Source: Oehlia diaphana (Eukaryota > Glomeromycota > Glomeromycetes > Glomerales > Glomeraceae). From it: a stretch of 18,058 nt of DNA. This document shows, piece after piece, positions 17,966-18,058 of the stretch (the first letter of the stretch is position 1; the number at the start of each line of letters is the position of its first letter). Where the stretch lies: assembly GCA_003833135.1 (NCBI GenBank), contig QZLH01000759.1, forward strand, positions 38,302-56,359, given 5' to 3'. Under the pieces are notes generated by a model that did no database searches, had not been told where the DNA came from, and was given only the letters and a program-made list of their open reading frames with translations. The position numbers were made by a program, and so were the translations under genes.

Positions 17966-18058
17966 CTAAAAAAAATCAAAGTTATTATAGTTATTAGTTA
18001 AAATTGATAATTTTCTTAATAACAATAAGTAATTTTAAATTAATTAGCTTTGAAATTA
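17966..18058 (-). other. Intron of the hAT transposase, 3' part
   Basis: On the minus strand, a T-rich tract ending TTTTTAG (AG at 17967-17966) immediately precedes the GAT GCC AGG codons of the hAT frame. Upstream to the window edge there is only stop-rich AT DNA. The donor lies outside the window or at its very edge. Confidence 0.45.

Overview
The window looks like nuclear DNA of a very AT-rich eukaryote, most likely a fungus of the arbuscular-mycorrhizal type (Glomeromycotina, Rhizophagus-like). This is an inference. It rests on three things: intronless BTB-domain genes of the kind expanded in those fungi, short GT-AG introns of about 60 nt in the transposase remnants, and a gene-poor landscape crowded with decayed hAT, pogo/Tigger and MULE-like elements. 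There are no operons, Shine-Dalgarno sites or phage/bacterial genes.

Layout. (1) 1-432 holds the last exon and poly(A) region of an arginine/serine-rich (RS-tail) gene on the + strand; it is dead in this copy because five TGA codons interrupt the RS frame. (2) 484-783 holds two short elements built from a word and its reverse complement. (3) About 820-7290 is an AT-rich gene desert containing at least one Tc1/mariner-type MITE (2279-2540). (4) 7299-10652 holds the only two intact genes, a tandem + strand pair of paralogous 289- and 290-aa BTB proteins. Each has a TATA box about 110-120 nt before its ATG and an inverted repeat about 35 nt before the TATA box. (5) 11283-13407 is a complete pogo/Tigger-like element bounded by TA and short terminal inverted repeats. 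Its minus-strand transposase is inactive: stops, frameshifts, and an apparent 12-codon gap that removes the third catalytic Asp. (6) 14153-14267 is a 115-bp hAT-type MITE with a perfect 8-bp target duplication, made internally of CAGGT/ACCTG words. (7) 15306-15613 is bounded by a long imperfect inverted repeat. (8) 16334-16696 is the tail of a MULE-like transposase with a ruined CCHC knuckle. (9) 16965-18058 is the C-terminal part of an hAT transposase, minus strand, running off the window.

The BTB pair shows no functional link to the transposons. The strongest cross-locus pattern is the way the dead reading frames died. The RS tail and the Tigger transposase carry nine premature stops that are all TGA, mostly where Arg (CGA) is expected. 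The hAT and MULE remnants carry stops and substitutions that fit C-to-T / G-to-A transitions, with only one frameshift seen in about 1 kb of hAT. This suggests cytosine-deamination or RIP-like decay and needs alignment to sister copies. All coordinates and translations were worked out by eye.
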